A DNA stretch of 58,275 nt from a virus: positions 1-58,275 of IMG/VR virus record IMGVR_UViG_3300042328_000969; one strand, given 5' to 3'. The notes below the pieces were generated by a model. It had not been told where the DNA came from. It made no database searches and saw nothing but the letters and a program-made list of their open reading frames with translations. The translations under genes and the position numbers were made by a program. Within the stretch, counting starts at the first letter, position 1, and each line of letters starts with the position of its first letter. This document shows positions 8,776-17,960 of this stretch, in pieces.

Positions 8776-9452
8776 GCGAGTTCTTCCGAAGCAGTGGGTA
8801 CAGGGCAATTAAACTGTTCAAGTTTAAAGAGTAATTTACGATATTCAATGTTACCGATGGCGTAAAGCTCTTGGGCATTGAGTTGTGTTGCAAAATACAT
8901 CAATGCTCGCCAAACAATAATCATGTGAAAGCGCGATTGGAAAATTGGTGTATCGGTATCGTTTACTAAGGTGAAAGGGTTTTTATAATACTCACCTTCT
9001 ACCGTGTAAACATTGTCTGGTATAGGATAAAACGTAAGTGAATTATCCGCAGGTTTTATAGTAAAGTGTGTTGGGAATCCGGTTTGAATACGCGCATTCC
9101 CAAACATAAATAAATCTCTAAACTCATCCCATTCAACAGGAATGAGATATTGTTCACTGACAATACCATTCGCTGTTAAATAGATGCGCATAGTTTCGGG
9201 CGACCATTCGCTTAAATCTAGCAAACTGATACCCGTTTCAGAATAATTATTTACACCGATAATGGTATTAAATGACATATCTCCTCGTAGGAAATCCCAA
9301 TTGGCGTGTTGTAGTTGAATATCTGCGTATGCAGTATTGATGTAATCAACAGCTTGTTTGTACTCACCCTGTTGATTTGCCGTTGTGATTAATCCTGCAC
9401 CAGAAATATCTGCTTCAGATAAAAGGCGATTAGCGAGTTCAAGAAATGTCAT
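8772..9452 (-). CDS. Tail tubular protein A-like head-tail adaptor
   Basis: This 226-residue protein contains VDYINTAYADIQLQHANWDFLRG and a later YPIPD-x-x-YTVEGEYYKNP. That pattern is typical of podovirus head-to-tail adaptors (T7 gp11 class and P22 gp4-like), which join the portal to the tail nozzle. Placement directly before the nozzle-like gene supports this. The family assignment rests on pattern and context, not on an alignment. Confidence 0.65.
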   Translation of the reverse strand: MTFLELANRLLSEADISGAGLITTANQQGEYKQAVDYINTAYADIQLQHANWDFLRGDMSFNTIIGVNNYSETGISLLDLSEWSPETMRIYLTANGIVSEQYLIPVEWDEFRDLFMFGNARIQTGFPTHFTIKPADNSLTFYPIPDNVYTVEGEYYKNPFTLVNDTDTPIFQSRFHMIIVWRALMYFATQLNAQELYAIGNIEYRKLLFKLEQFNCPVPTASEELA

Positions 9453-9478
9453 GGTTTAATTCCAGTACGGTTAATAAA

Positions 9479-9943
9479 TTATTGTGACAATACAGTCGTC
9501 AACCATTGGTATCCACGGGGATTAGGGTCTTTAATCACACTGAATGGATATTTTTGTGATGTGTTGCGAGAAATCAAATTCACAGGATTTTCATCATTAG
9601 TATTAGGCGCAATAGTAATGAAAGTATCTGATTTTGCTCTTGCTAAAACTTCGATATATTTACGAGCAACCTTAATAGGTTTACCCACTTCAAGCCATTC
9701 AACTCGACCATTAACAGCTACATCTACAAATTTAGGTGCGTATCTATCTGCTGAAGGTTCTAAACGAATAGTGATTTTTTCTTCCATGAATGCAAGTTCA
9801 TCAATATAAGCCATATCCATTGGATTAGTTTCAATAATGATTTCTTCATTGTCACGAATATCAACAAGAGTATCTCCTAAATTAATAGTAGGTTTTGCTC
9901 TACCGCGCACTTCTTCTGTATGTAATTCTTTTTGAATCGCCAT
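9479..9943 (-). CDS. Conserved podovirus structural protein
   Basis: The protein has 154 residues with an acidic N-terminal half (NEEIIIETNPMDMAYIDELAFMEEKITIRLEP) and a C-terminal KYPFSVIKDPNPRGYQWLT. It lies between the capsid accessory gene and the tail adaptor and follows an intrinsic terminator, so it may be the first gene of a less-expressed tail segment. It resembles small proteins found at this point in N4-capsid podoviruses. The function is unknown to me. Confidence 0.45.
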   Translation of the reverse strand: MAIQKELHTEEVRGRAKPTINLGDTLVDIRDNEEIIIETNPMDMAYIDELAFMEEKITIRLEPSADRYAPKFVDVAVNGRVEWLEVGKPIKVARKYIEVLARAKSDTFITIAPNTNDENPVNLISRNTSQKYPFSVIKDPNPRGYQWLTTVLSQ

Positions 9944-9960
9944 GTTATAAACTCCAATAT

Positions 9961-9997
9961 ATTAAAAAATGGCAGTGCGCCTAAAAGACACACTGCC
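9961..9997 (-). terminator. Intrinsic terminator after capsid accessory gene
   Basis: On the minus strand, GGCAGTG (9997-9991) pairs with CACTGCC (9977-9971) and is followed by ATTTTTTAAT. It probably lowers expression of the tail genes relative to the capsid genes. Confidence 0.75.
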
Positions 9998-10005
9998 GAT
10001 AACAC

Positions 10006-10524
10006 TTAACCCGATACGCGAATCGACAAGTTTTTACTTGCCAAAATCATCGCAGTAGTTGCATTTTGTGATAATTGAACTGTGCGACCACGAACTAAAA
10101 TTGAGTTAGCAGTGACTAAGGTACGAGTGCCCGCAGCAACGGTTTTGATACATACATTATCATTAGTTACCGCTGTGCCGCTACCTGCGCCCACACCTGT
10201 TGCCGTAAATGTTACACCAACAGTATTAGACGGTGCGCCAATTGCAACATAATCAGTTGAGCCAATAGTCGCAATTGTATAAACTGTATCTGCAACAAAT
10301 GAACCCGCAGATACAGTATCGGTTACACCTTCATACCATTCAAATTTAGAACGGTCAGTAAAGTTTTCTACACAAACGTAACGTGGCTTACAGCCAATAT
10401 CTAATTCAACATAATCCGTTGCAACAATAGTTGTTGCGTCAAATGATAAACGAATGAAAGTATCCAATTGGAAATCTTCATCGTTTGTTTTACTGGTCAC
10501 TACATAAGTTGTATTTTCAGCCAT
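10006..10524 (-). CDS. Probable capsid decoration / head-associated protein
   Basis: This 172-residue beta-rich protein directly follows the major capsid gene. It contains repeats rich in Thr/Val/Gly, including FVADTVYTIATIGSTDYVAIG and GVTFTATGVGAGSGTA. The latter motif is common in phage head and tail decoration proteins. It is flanked by a strong hairpin upstream and a terminator downstream, so it is likely produced at high level with the capsid. The decoration role is inferred. Confidence 0.45.
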   Translation of the reverse strand: MAENTTYVVTSKTNDEDFQLDTFIRLSFDATTIVATDYVELDIGCKPRYVCVENFTDRSKFEWYEGVTDTVSAGSFVADTVYTIATIGSTDYVAIGAPSNTVGVTFTATGVGAGSGTAVTNDNVCIKTVAAGTRTLVTANSILVRGRTVQLSQNATTAMILASKNLSIRVSG

Positions 10525-10543
10525 TTCAAAATCCTCTGAGAAT

Positions 10544-10565
10544 GCGCCAAGAATTAACTTGGCGC
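10544..10565 (-). promoter_or_regulatory. Intercistronic hairpin between capsid and decoration genes
   Basis: GCGCCAAG (10544-10551) and CTTGGCGC (10558-10565) form a perfect 8-bp stem with a 6-nt loop. There is no T-tract, so it is more likely an mRNA stabiliser or partial attenuator than a terminator. Confidence 0.6.
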
Positions 10566-10573
10566 TAAATTAA

Positions 10574-11665
10574 TTAAAGTGCTTTTACGCCAGCGTAGCC
10601 TAAAGCCATCCACTGATTGTTTTCAATCATGACACCTTTCCACCAGATTGAACCGGCATAACCACGCTGACCGTGTGGATCAGATTTAGTTTTTTCACCC
10701 GCTGGGATGAAAGTAGGTGACATTGATTCTTTACCGCGTAATGCAATTTGCGAAAACGCATCTTGAGCAAATACGAAGAAAGGATATACGTCAATGCTTG
10801 TACCTAAAGTAGATTGGCAGAAACCAGAAGTTGTTGCATAAGCAGTATTTTGCGCATTTGCATTAGCAACACCAGCGCTCAATTGAGCAGGTAAATCTGG
10901 CGAAGTAATGAAACGGAAACGCTCAACACGACCAATTTCATTTGGCATCGGAGAACCGCTTGCGTATTGTGATGTTGGAATAAAGCCAGCAATATCACGA
11001 ATATCGGGTTCTAAATCAGTATGACAAACAACTACATAACCGCTTTCAACAGGCTGAGTAGCGATGTTTGGTGATGCTTTTAATGTATTGGTCACAGGGC
11101 GAGCATGGTTAGCTTGCATTGCTTTAGTGATTTTACGAATTAAAGACAAAGTTAACGGTGCTGCGGTTGTTGCAATAGAAGTAGAACTTGCGCCAGAGTA
11201 GAACACGTTAGTACACGCTTTTAAAGCACCGAATAGAATCATTTCGTTAACAAGCGCAACACGCTCACCAACTTGTTCCACCATTGCTTTAGGAATATCA
11301 TCTTCGTACAAATCAGCCACTTTATCAGTGAAGCTGTATAAGCATGAGTATTGATTGATTACCGCAGTAATGTCTTGCGCTACGATAGTATCCGCTTGCG
11401 GTGTAACACCTTCTTGGGTTAAGTGTGCGTTAGCCATCGCTGTACCACGATCACCAGATACGTTTTGGAAGAAGACATTTGGATTACCAGCAGTCGCGTT
11501 ATAAGGAACATAACGACGTGCTACATAAGTTTCACTTTGGTTTTTAGGCAAAGCAATTTGACGACCTTGTTTTGCTAATACTTCTAGCGCAACAGCGTGT
11601 TTTAAAATCTCGCCTTTGAATTTGTTAATTCTGGCGGGAGAAGTGTTATAACCTTGAATAGCCAT
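10574..11665 (-). CDS. Major capsid protein, N4 gp56-like
   Basis: This 363-residue protein has the N-terminal arrangement of the N4 gp56 family of HK97-fold capsid proteins: NKFKGEILKHAVALEVLAKQG followed by QIALPKNQSETYVARRYVPY. Next come a central NEMILFGALKAC helix and a C-terminal GSIWWKGVMIENNQWMALG. It follows the acidic scaffold-like gene, as expected. The leader carries the repeated ACGTC-N5-GACGT hairpin immediately before the Shine-Dalgarno (AAGGATG). It assembles the icosahedral head shell. Confidence 0.85.
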   Translation of the reverse strand: MAIQGYNTSPARINKFKGEILKHAVALEVLAKQGRQIALPKNQSETYVARRYVPYNATAGNPNVFFQNVSGDRGTAMANAHLTQEGVTPQADTIVAQDITAVINQYSCLYSFTDKVADLYEDDIPKAMVEQVGERVALVNEMILFGALKACTNVFYSGASSTSIATTAAPLTLSLIRKITKAMQANHARPVTNTLKASPNIATQPVESGYVVVCHTDLEPDIRDIAGFIPTSQYASGSPMPNEIGRVERFRFITSPDLPAQLSAGVANANAQNTAYATTSGFCQSTLGTSIDVYPFFVFAQDAFSQIALRGKESMSPTFIPAGEKTKSDPHGQRGYAGSIWWKGVMIENNQWMALGYAGVKAL

Positions 11666-11674
11666 TTTAAAGCA

Positions 11675-11696
11675 TCCTTACGTCATCTCGACGTTA
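11675..11696 (-). promoter_or_regulatory. Late leader hairpin element, copy at capsid gene
   Basis: This copy is identical over 22 bases to 2369-2390. The hairpin ACGTC-GAGAT-GACGT overlaps the start of the capsid Shine-Dalgarno region. The position upstream of the most abundant virion protein suggests a role in expression level. Confidence 0.65.
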
Positions 11697-11711
11697 TTAA
11701 ATAAAAGTAAG

Positions 11712-12464
11712 TTAGTCTGTATTAAACCCTGCTTCAAAATCATCTTCGTAATTTTCATCAAACCCACCTGTGCTTTTTGGCATAACTGCCGATTCAAGTC
11801 GTTGATTTTTCTTACTTTTTTGTTCTTGATACAAAGCCTTGTCACGTTTATAAGCGCTAATTGCAGCGGAAATAAAACCAGAATCCCATGTAGTATCAAG
11901 TCTATCTTGAATATCCGCAGGTAATTGGTTCTTCCAACCGGTGAAATCTTGTGATTGTGCAATTGATTCCCAATCGGGATGCTCTCTTGCTACCATCTTC
12001 ATTTCAAAATTATTTTCTATTTGAGCGACCTTTTGCTGCAAAATGTAATCAATCTGATTTTGATCGATGCCACCATTTTGTTGCTGTAAAGGTATCTGCG
12101 ATAAATCCCTAGCTAAAGCATTTGCGAAATCTTCGCCAAATTCTTCTCGCATATTGGAAAACATCTCAGCAGTAACTTGGATAGGTTGAGCTTCTCTTGG
12201 TTGCGCGGACGATTGAGCCAGTGCTTCAAGACGCTTAACTTCTCGGTTAATCTCGCCAATTTTGCCAAATAATCTTTGGTTGTTTTGTTCAAACAATTCA
12301 CGAATCTGTTCTTCAGAAAACGATGGATTTTGTTCAATGATTTCTTGAATCGCTTCTTCTTTAATTTCGTTGGACGAATCTTCGCCAAACTCCTCAAAGC
12401 CATCAGCAAACGCATCATCAATTTCTAATTCAATGCTTTCTTCTTGTACTTGTGATTCTTCCAT
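11712..12464 (-). CDS. Probable scaffolding protein
   Basis: This 250-residue, very acidic, helix-rich protein is encoded just before the capsid gene. The N-terminal 50 residues are mostly Glu/Asp. Residues about 45-130 are a likely coiled coil (KEEAIQEIIEQNPSFSEEQIRELFEQ). The C-terminus has a Lys/Gln patch followed by an acidic tail. Composition, size and position match podovirus scaffolds, which direct procapsid assembly and leave before or during packaging. There is no direct homology I can name. Confidence 0.65.
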   Translation of the reverse strand: MEESQVQEESIELEIDDAFADGFEEFGEDSSNEIKEEAIQEIIEQNPSFSEEQIRELFEQNNQRLFGKIGEINREVKRLEALAQSSAQPREAQPIQVTAEMFSNMREEFGEDFANALARDLSQIPLQQQNGGIDQNQIDYILQQKVAQIENNFEMKMVAREHPDWESIAQSQDFTGWKNQLPADIQDRLDTTWDSGFISAAISAYKRDKALYQEQKSKKNQRLESAVMPKSTGGFDENYEDDFEAGFNTD

Positions 12465-12534
12465 TTTTACTTCCTATGCTTTCGCATTTTAGTCGCAGGG
12501 CATTTGCTGTGCGAGTTACAAATTGCAGGGGATA

Positions 12535-12726
12535 TTACTCGCCTACGGGTTTTTCTATAGACAGGAGATTCTTAATTTCAAGTATCTGCCCTCTAAGTCT
12601 ATCTGTTACATCCTGTGATTGAGGATTATCATTCTTTCTACGCAATTCATCCAGTCTTGCAATATGATATTCTCTAATTGCAATCCATGTGGGAGAATTT
12701 GTATCTACTTTAGGTTTTTCTATCAT
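12535..12726 (-). CDS. Small conserved late protein
   Basis: This 63-residue protein has a helical pattern W-x-x-IREYHIARLDELRRK followed by RLRGQILEIKNLL. Such short proteins are often found between portal and scaffold in podoviruses. It overlaps the upstream 197-residue gene by 4 bases (ATGA), so it is translationally coupled. The function is unknown. Confidence 0.5.
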   Translation of the reverse strand: MIEKPKVDTNSPTWIAIREYHIARLDELRRKNDNPQSQDVTDRLRGQILEIKNLLSIEKPVGE

Positions 12727-13316
12727 TTACTACCTTCAACAGTAGAGCCATCTGGCAATAGGATATAAGTGCCTTTCTTTTCATAATTTGCAAAATAGTC
12801 TGCTAATTTCTCTGGAGATGTATTTTTTAAATTATGTTCAGATGGAATAAAAAGATTTTGATCTTTTCCACCACTTACCCATTTACCACCTTTTTCAAAT
12901 TCATTTGAATACTGACTTTGATCTGAAAAAGTAATATGACTTGGCATTTTAAAAGTATCTGGATAGTGTGTTTCCCCATCTTCACGAGGTTTTATCTTCC
13001 CTTCTTTTAATGCCTGTTCATATCCAGTGTAATCGTAATCTTTATCTGATGGAGGCGCTTGTTTTTCCCCGAGTGCTTCAGATACTAATTTCCCAACTTC
13101 TTTATTAGAAATTTCATCTTTATTTAAAATAGTTTCTAACGCTGCTTTTATTTCTTTTTTATCGGGAGTTTCCTCACCGCTATAGGCGTTGCGTAAAAAC
13201 ATTACTGCACGATCTTCATCAGTAGGCGGAGATTGCTTTTCTGGAGGACGAAGTATATATTCTTCCTCTTTACCATAACCTTCTTTAAAATCTTTTTCAG
13301 TAGTATCTTCAGCCAT
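12723..13316 (-). CDS. Conserved phage protein with HYPDTFK/HITFSDQS domain
   Basis: The protein has 197 residues with an acidic N-terminal half. The C-terminal half carries a recurrent phage signature: YEQALKEGKIKP, DGETHYPDTFKMPSHITFSD, GGKWVSG and LFIPSEHNL. I recall this domain both as a free protein and as a module inside large phage proteins, but its activity is not known to me. It lies directly downstream of the portal gene (2-base gap), consistent with a virion or assembly role. Confidence 0.5.
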   Translation of the reverse strand: MAEDTTEKDFKEGYGKEEEYILRPPEKQSPPTDEDRAVMFLRNAYSGEETPDKKEIKAALETILNKDEISNKEVGKLVSEALGEKQAPPSDKDYDYTGYEQALKEGKIKPREDGETHYPDTFKMPSHITFSDQSQYSNEFEKGGKWVSGGKDQNLFIPSEHNLKNTSPEKLADYFANYEKKGTYILLPDGSTVEGSK

Positions 13317-13318
13317 AA

Positions 13319-15538
13319 CTATCTCTGATAAGCCTGCCCATTTGGCGCTCTACCTGCCGGTTCAGTGGGAGGAGTTAACACCTGTTTAGATAATTGCGTT
13401 TGTACGTTTAATTTTTGAGCTGTTTGCGCTAATTGAGATTTGATTTCAGCAACACTGATTTGAGTCGATTGCGATAGTTCCATAATCTTCATGTCGCGTT
13501 CCATCTGCTTCATTTGAATTTCGTGCTGACGATCAACCTCTGCCTGTTGCGCTTTAAATTTGAGTTCTTGCATAGCGAGCGTTTCTTTAACTTGCATCTC
13601 AGCCATATCAGTAGATTGCAAGAATTTTGCTTTATCCATCTCACCAGCAGCGCGAACTTTAGCCACTTCAATCTGACCTGCGACTTTAGGGTCTTGCGGT
13701 GGGTTTTGTTGTGCTTGCGCTTGCATCTGTTTAATTTCTTCTTCGCTAAATTTAAAGCGTTTACTGTCAAGGCGTTGCGCTTTAAATGCTTCATCAATCC
13801 ATTTAGCAGGATTGATTTGAAAAGCTGGGTTCATTACGAGAGCGCCTAATTGCATAATGGCTTGATGTTGCGCATCACGCTCAAACAGAACTGTTGATCC
13901 ACGAGCTTCAATATTAAAATCACCTTTCAATTGCTCATCACCGTAAAGCATAATCCATTCATAATAACGTGTAATATGTGGAACAGTAACGCGATCATCA
14001 AAGTTACGAGCAATGTTTCTGCGAATAGTTCCTGCGTTATTCTGAAGCATGGTCATGCCACCAACAGTATCTGGCGCATTGCCTTGTTGACCTTGTAGCA
14101 TCATCGGTAAGCCGGTAATGTCCTCAGCCATCTTTAGCGCGTACTGAATGATTGCCATCAAATCCTGTGTGATGATAGGAATAATGATTGAGCTTATTGC
14201 GCCACGCGCATCTTGTATTGGGGAATCGGGTGATAATCTAAGCAATGCACCACTACCGACTTCAACCAATCCACCATCAGCCGATTCAACTCCATCGGCA
14301 ATAATTGTGGTCGGTCTACCGCCTTTACCTGCATTATCAAGTAAATTACGAGTAGCCGCGTTGATGATGCGTTGAGGTTCTCTTACTTGTCGAGCAACAC
14401 CAATACCTGTCCAAGTATCGTTCATTGGTTGCCACACCATTACATCATAAGGGAACTCACCGCTTTCCAGTGGGTTCATGGTAGCTTTGATAACGCGATT
14501 ATTGACAATGACAACCACAACATCATAAGTATCGCTATCACCACAAGTACAATCAGCAGCTTCAAGGTCTTCTTTAGTAGCTTCGCCATAGTAGTACCAC
14601 ACTTCAAATCTATCGCCAAAGTTAGTCTTATCACGTTTCTTTTCTAAATCGTCGTCAGCACCTTCTTTAAGGACTAAATCAATTTGAGAAGAAATGTAAC
14701 CTTTTGCTTTGCGCAAATTACGCAATTCTTTTTTCGTAATATAATCACGTTCCCAAACAAAACTACCGCTGTGAATATCATCCCCACACGCAGGATCGGG
14801 ATAAAAGTTTCTTACGTCAATACGTTTTGATGCGGGACGAATTTCAATAACTTTAACATCCGCAACACCCTCTGCTTGCATTTCACCTTGAGGTGTCGGC
14901 ATTTGCTTTTGAAACATTTTATGTACAGAGTTTTGCTCATCAATAATTGGATAACAGCCTTTAACAACACCTGTACCCAGAATAGCTGAATCTCGAAGTA
15001 CCTTACGCACTTCACGATTCCAATGTGCTTCAACTAACCAGTCTTCAATTTGTTTTTGAGCTTCTTCTGCTTTTTTCTTTGCGTCTTGTTTAATCGTTTC
15101 TTCAAATTGCTCAACAGGCATTTGTTGATTCTTATACATCACGATACCGACATCAACGGGTTTTACTTGCAGTAACTCCATTGTGGCAGGTTTAGGCGTT
15201 GGGCGAACTTCAAAGTTTGCATCATCAACTGGAAGGAGCATATCAGCAAGTGACATGGCAGCAATATCTGTGTATTGCTTAGTGATATTCATAAACACGT
15301 TTGAGCCAATTCGCTTTCTATTTACACGCGAATAGCCGCCACGATCTACAAGATTTTTGGTAATGGAGGTACTGACTTCACCGCGATTGGCATCATCAAT
15401 ACCCTCATAATATTCACTGTCTTGATCCCAAATTTCTTCTATGCCCGATTTCTTACGAGCTTGGATAGCCTTCTGTCTTTTGGACAAAAGTGCTTTTCCG
15501 AATCGGTCTAGTCTGTCAATTTTAGAATCGTCTATCAT
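13319..15538 (-). CDS. Portal (head-tail connector) protein
   Basis: This 739-residue protein is of the size expected of podovirus portals. The N-terminal region (YSRVNRKRIGSNVFMNITKQYTD) and the motif MVWQPMNDTWTGIGVARQVREPQR in the middle are typical of portal wing and stem regions. Residues about 640-720 form a long Gln/Lys-rich coiled coil that would make the barrel crown inside the head. Gene order (terminase, portal, scaffold, capsid) supports the call. It forms the dodecameric DNA channel and packaging motor base. Confidence 0.8.
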   Translation of the reverse strand: MIDDSKIDRLDRFGKALLSKRQKAIQARKKSGIEEIWDQDSEYYEGIDDANRGEVSTSITKNLVDRGGYSRVNRKRIGSNVFMNITKQYTDIAAMSLADMLLPVDDANFEVRPTPKPATMELLQVKPVDVGIVMYKNQQMPVEQFEETIKQDAKKKAEEAQKQIEDWLVEAHWNREVRKVLRDSAILGTGVVKGCYPIIDEQNSVHKMFQKQMPTPQGEMQAEGVADVKVIEIRPASKRIDVRNFYPDPACGDDIHSGSFVWERDYITKKELRNLRKAKGYISSQIDLVLKEGADDDLEKKRDKTNFGDRFEVWYYYGEATKEDLEAADCTCGDSDTYDVVVVIVNNRVIKATMNPLESGEFPYDVMVWQPMNDTWTGIGVARQVREPQRIINAATRNLLDNAGKGGRPTTIIADGVESADGGLVEVGSGALLRLSPDSPIQDARGAISSIIIPIITQDLMAIIQYALKMAEDITGLPMMLQGQQGNAPDTVGGMTMLQNNAGTIRRNIARNFDDRVTVPHITRYYEWIMLYGDEQLKGDFNIEARGSTVLFERDAQHQAIMQLGALVMNPAFQINPAKWIDEAFKAQRLDSKRFKFSEEEIKQMQAQAQQNPPQDPKVAGQIEVAKVRAAGEMDKAKFLQSTDMAEMQVKETLAMQELKFKAQQAEVDRQHEIQMKQMERDMKIMELSQSTQISVAEIKSQLAQTAQKLNVQTQLSKQVLTPPTEPAGRAPNGQAYQR

Positions 15539-15567
15539 CTCTTAGTTCCAGTTAAAGGAGTTTGCTC

Positions 15568-15604
15568 TGTCATCACGACATGGCGTAACATCATCTCGAC
15601 GTTA
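15568..15604 (-). promoter_or_regulatory. Late leader hairpin element, diverged double copy at portal
   Basis: Bases 15586-15604 match the ACGTC-GAGAT-GACGT element except for one arm change (ACATC on the plus strand). Adjacent bases 15568-15585 carry a second, more degenerate copy with GTCGTGATGAC. Both lie in the leader of the portal gene. Confidence 0.5.
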
Positions 15605-15617
15605 ATTATAAAGCATT

Positions 15618-15812
15618 TTAGATAATTTCGTTAATAGTTGCTTTCGCAATATCAATGACAGTATCTTGAGGAATTTCACGAATATTTTCAACGTGTTGCG
15701 CTGCGCCTGCAATATCACCATGTGACACATCAGTAACTGCGCCAGCCGCTTCATCAACGGCTTTCTTTGCGCCATCTGAAACCTTGTGAACCATATTATC
15801 AAAAAATGACAT
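15618..15812 (-). CDS. Small helical late protein
   Basis: This 64-residue protein (MSFFDNMVHKVSDGAKKAVDEAAG) forms an amphipathic helix-rich chain. The ATG at 15812 was chosen because it has a strong GGAGATAG Shine-Dalgarno; an in-frame TTG exists four codons upstream. It sits between the large terminase and the portal. The function is unknown. The composition suggests a small structural or membrane-associated protein. Confidence 0.5.
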   Translation of the reverse strand: MSFFDNMVHKVSDGAKKAVDEAAGAVTDVSHGDIAGAAQHVENIREIPQDTVIDIAKATINEII

Positions 15813-15829
15813 GACTATCTCCAATTAAA

Positions 15830-17107
15830 TTAATATCCGACACCGCTATCATACGGTTGCCATCTTGGCGCAGCAACAGGAGCGCGTCTATCTTCATTGC
15901 TTAAACTCTCAGCATTGACTGCTAAATATCTAAAGGCATCTGCACTATGACTATAAGTGTCATGGAGCGGTGCGCCTGCTTCATTTGTTCTCGGGTTGAT
16001 ACTTCGACGGTAACGCTTTAAACATTCGAGCAATCGAATTGCGTGTACCTTATCAAAGTAACATTGCGAGAACATTAAACGAGCCGCCTTAATTCCCGAT
16101 TCAATTGGCATATTAGGCGTTATCTTTACTTTACGTCCAAATGCCTTTAAAAGTTCTTCTGTACTTTTACCGGTTTTAAAATCTTTAGTGCGCCCGTCAT
16201 GTGGCAGGTAATCATACCCCCAATTATACTTCTTACTATTCAATAGTCCAGCATAATAATCTAAGGTCTTGTGGTCATCCTCAATACTTTCAATAATCCG
16301 AATCTCACTTCGGACTTTTTGTACTAAGAGAATTGACATCGAGTCGTTCCAACCCAAATCCCAAATAGCATGAACTTTAAGTAATGGATCATAAGGAACA
16401 TTACAAATTCTGCCGTGCATCGTTGCAGCGTTAACTTCATTCGCATAAATAGCACCTGTTACAGCACTGCGGCATTTACCAAGCCAAATGTTATCATAAT
16501 CCTCTGGGTTTGTTGTCATGCAATGTAGACGCTCTGCTTCAAGCTCTTTAGGAAAATAAGGATTATCACCAAAGTTCATTTCAACAACAGTTGCACTCGG
16601 AGCAGGATTAAGTACAAATCGCGTGTAAGTATCATCCGTATCTAAGTCTGGATTGAAACTCACCCAAATCTCAGAATCATCTTTACGAATTGTCGGAATA
16701 AGAATATCCCAACTTTTCTTACTTACCGTTTGCGCTTCCTCTACCCATACAATATCACAGCCTTCAATAGACTTGATAGATTCAACTGTATGTTGCGCTA
16801 AACCGGCAAACATAAACAGCGATCCATTCATCCCACGAATCTCTGTTTCAAGGACAGTAAAGAATGCCCCAAGTCCAAGTCGTTGAATTTGATCGGATAA
16901 AAGCAAATGCACTGATTGCTTGATACTTTTTTGAATCTCCCGTGTGCATAATACGCGCATGGGTTTTTGAGCCGCTAAAAGAATCAGTGCTTGTGCAAAG
17001 TTATAACTTTTCCCGCTGCCCCTTCCTCCGTGTGCTACTTTATAGCGTTTCGGAGCAAACAAGAATTGGAGTTTCTCTGGGAAATGTACATCTAGGTTTT
17101 CAGCCAT
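15830..17107 (-). CDS. terL: Terminase large subunit, PBSX type
   Basis: This 425-residue packaging ATPase and nuclease has Walker A at GGRGSGKSYN (residues about 27-36) and Walker B with the catalytic carboxylate at CDIVWVEEAQ. The C-terminal RNase H-like nuclease acidic residues lie in IWDLGWND, in the LPHDGRTKD region and in DTYSHSADAFRYL. It overlaps the small subunit by 8 bases. PBSX-type terminases usually package headful or by site-initiated cutting. This fits the absence of recognisable terminal repeats here. Confidence 0.92.
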   Translation of the reverse strand: MAENLDVHFPEKLQFLFAPKRYKVAHGGRGSGKSYNFAQALILLAAQKPMRVLCTREIQKSIKQSVHLLLSDQIQRLGLGAFFTVLETEIRGMNGSLFMFAGLAQHTVESIKSIEGCDIVWVEEAQTVSKKSWDILIPTIRKDDSEIWVSFNPDLDTDDTYTRFVLNPAPSATVVEMNFGDNPYFPKELEAERLHCMTTNPEDYDNIWLGKCRSAVTGAIYANEVNAATMHGRICNVPYDPLLKVHAIWDLGWNDSMSILLVQKVRSEIRIIESIEDDHKTLDYYAGLLNSKKYNWGYDYLPHDGRTKDFKTGKSTEELLKAFGRKVKITPNMPIESGIKAARLMFSQCYFDKVHAIRLLECLKRYRRSINPRTNEAGAPLHDTYSHSADAFRYLAVNAESLSNEDRRAPVAAPRWQPYDSGVGY

Positions 17108-17576
17108 TGTTTATTGTCGTATCGGATTTAATGAAGTTTAAGGTAATACATGGTAAATCTGCACCATCCTTACCGCTGTGTTCAATCTTATCAACGAACA
17201 TACCCATATTCTTAGCAAGCAATTCACTGGCTCGAATACGCGCATCTAACTTAATATAATCACCATTTTCATCTTTGTTATTGCGAACGAGGTTAGTCCA
17301 AAATTCCTGTATCTCAAAAATAGATGCAATATTAGCCGCGTACTGTTCTCGAATCTCGGTCACAATCGCATGATGACTGGAAGTCACTTCTCCCATTTCT
17401 TTCCACGCTGCTTGCACATTAGGATTATTGAGAAGGGTATAGGCTTGTTTACTTGCCGCCTTATCTGAATATCCCGCTGCAATAGCCGCCTTAGTACCGT
17501 CCTGCCCATTACCTAAGTAATGGGTCAAGAAAGCACGTTGCTTGGAAGTGAGCTTGCTTAGAGCTTCAAAATCCAT
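17100..17576 (-). CDS. terS: Terminase small subunit
   Basis: This 158-residue protein has the usual N-terminal helix-turn-helix of this family (LTSKQRAFLTHYLGNGQDGTKAAIAAGYS-x-x-AASKQAYTLLNNPNV), which recognises packaging sites. The C-terminal half is for oligomerisation and binding the large subunit. It directly precedes the large terminase gene. Confidence 0.88.
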   Translation of the reverse strand: MDFEALSKLTSKQRAFLTHYLGNGQDGTKAAIAAGYSDKAASKQAYTLLNNPNVQAAWKEMGEVTSSHHAIVTEIREQYAANIASIFEIQEFWTNLVRNNKDENGDYIKLDARIRASELLAKNMGMFVDKIEHSGKDGADLPCITLNFIKSDTTINNG

Positions 17577-17577
17577 A

Positions 17578-17901
17578 TTACATCATCGCAGGTCTAGTTG
17601 GTTTACCCATAGGTGCGGCTTGTGCTGGCGCACCGCCCATACCCATACCGCCTTCTTCACCGCCAAAGCCTTTAGTAAATAATGACTCAGCACTTGCTGA
17701 TTCCCCACCTTCTAAAAGACCTTTGGCAATTTTCAAAGCATCGTTAAGGTCACGCGCTTTTTGAACACCAGCACCCATACCTTCTGCCATACCTTCCATT
17801 GCGCCTTCACCACCTTCAGCCATTTGCTCTTGTTGGTTTTCAGTTTCAACAGTGTATTGACCTTGGGCATCGCGTGTAATTGTAACTGCTAATTCTTCCA
17901 T
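17578..17901 (-). CDS. Gly/Met-rich small late protein
   Basis: The protein has 107 residues. The N-terminal beta segment (LAVTITRDAQGQYTVETE) is followed by Gly/Met/Glu-rich low-complexity sequence (GEGAMEGMAEGMGAGV) and a Met/Pro-rich tail. It lies immediately upstream of the small terminase gene in the late operon. Homologues at this position are common in podoviruses, but I know no role. Confidence 0.45.
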   Translation of the reverse strand: MEELAVTITRDAQGQYTVETENQQEQMAEGGEGAMEGMAEGMGAGVQKARDLNDALKIAKGLLEGGESASAESLFTKGFGGEEGGMGMGGAPAQAAPMGKPTRPAMM

Positions 17902-17919
17902 CTTCTTTCCTAGTTAAAG

Positions 17920-17940
17920 GGCGCTACGGTATGTAGCGCC
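17920..17940 (-). promoter_or_regulatory. Hairpin after the giant virion gene
   Basis: GGCGCTAC (17920-17927) and GTAGCGCC (17933-17940) make a perfect 8-bp stem with a 5-nt loop. There is no long T-tract, so it is a stabiliser or weak attenuator in front of the terminase cluster. Confidence 0.55.
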
Positions 17941-17960
17941 ATGGGTATTATAAAACGTAT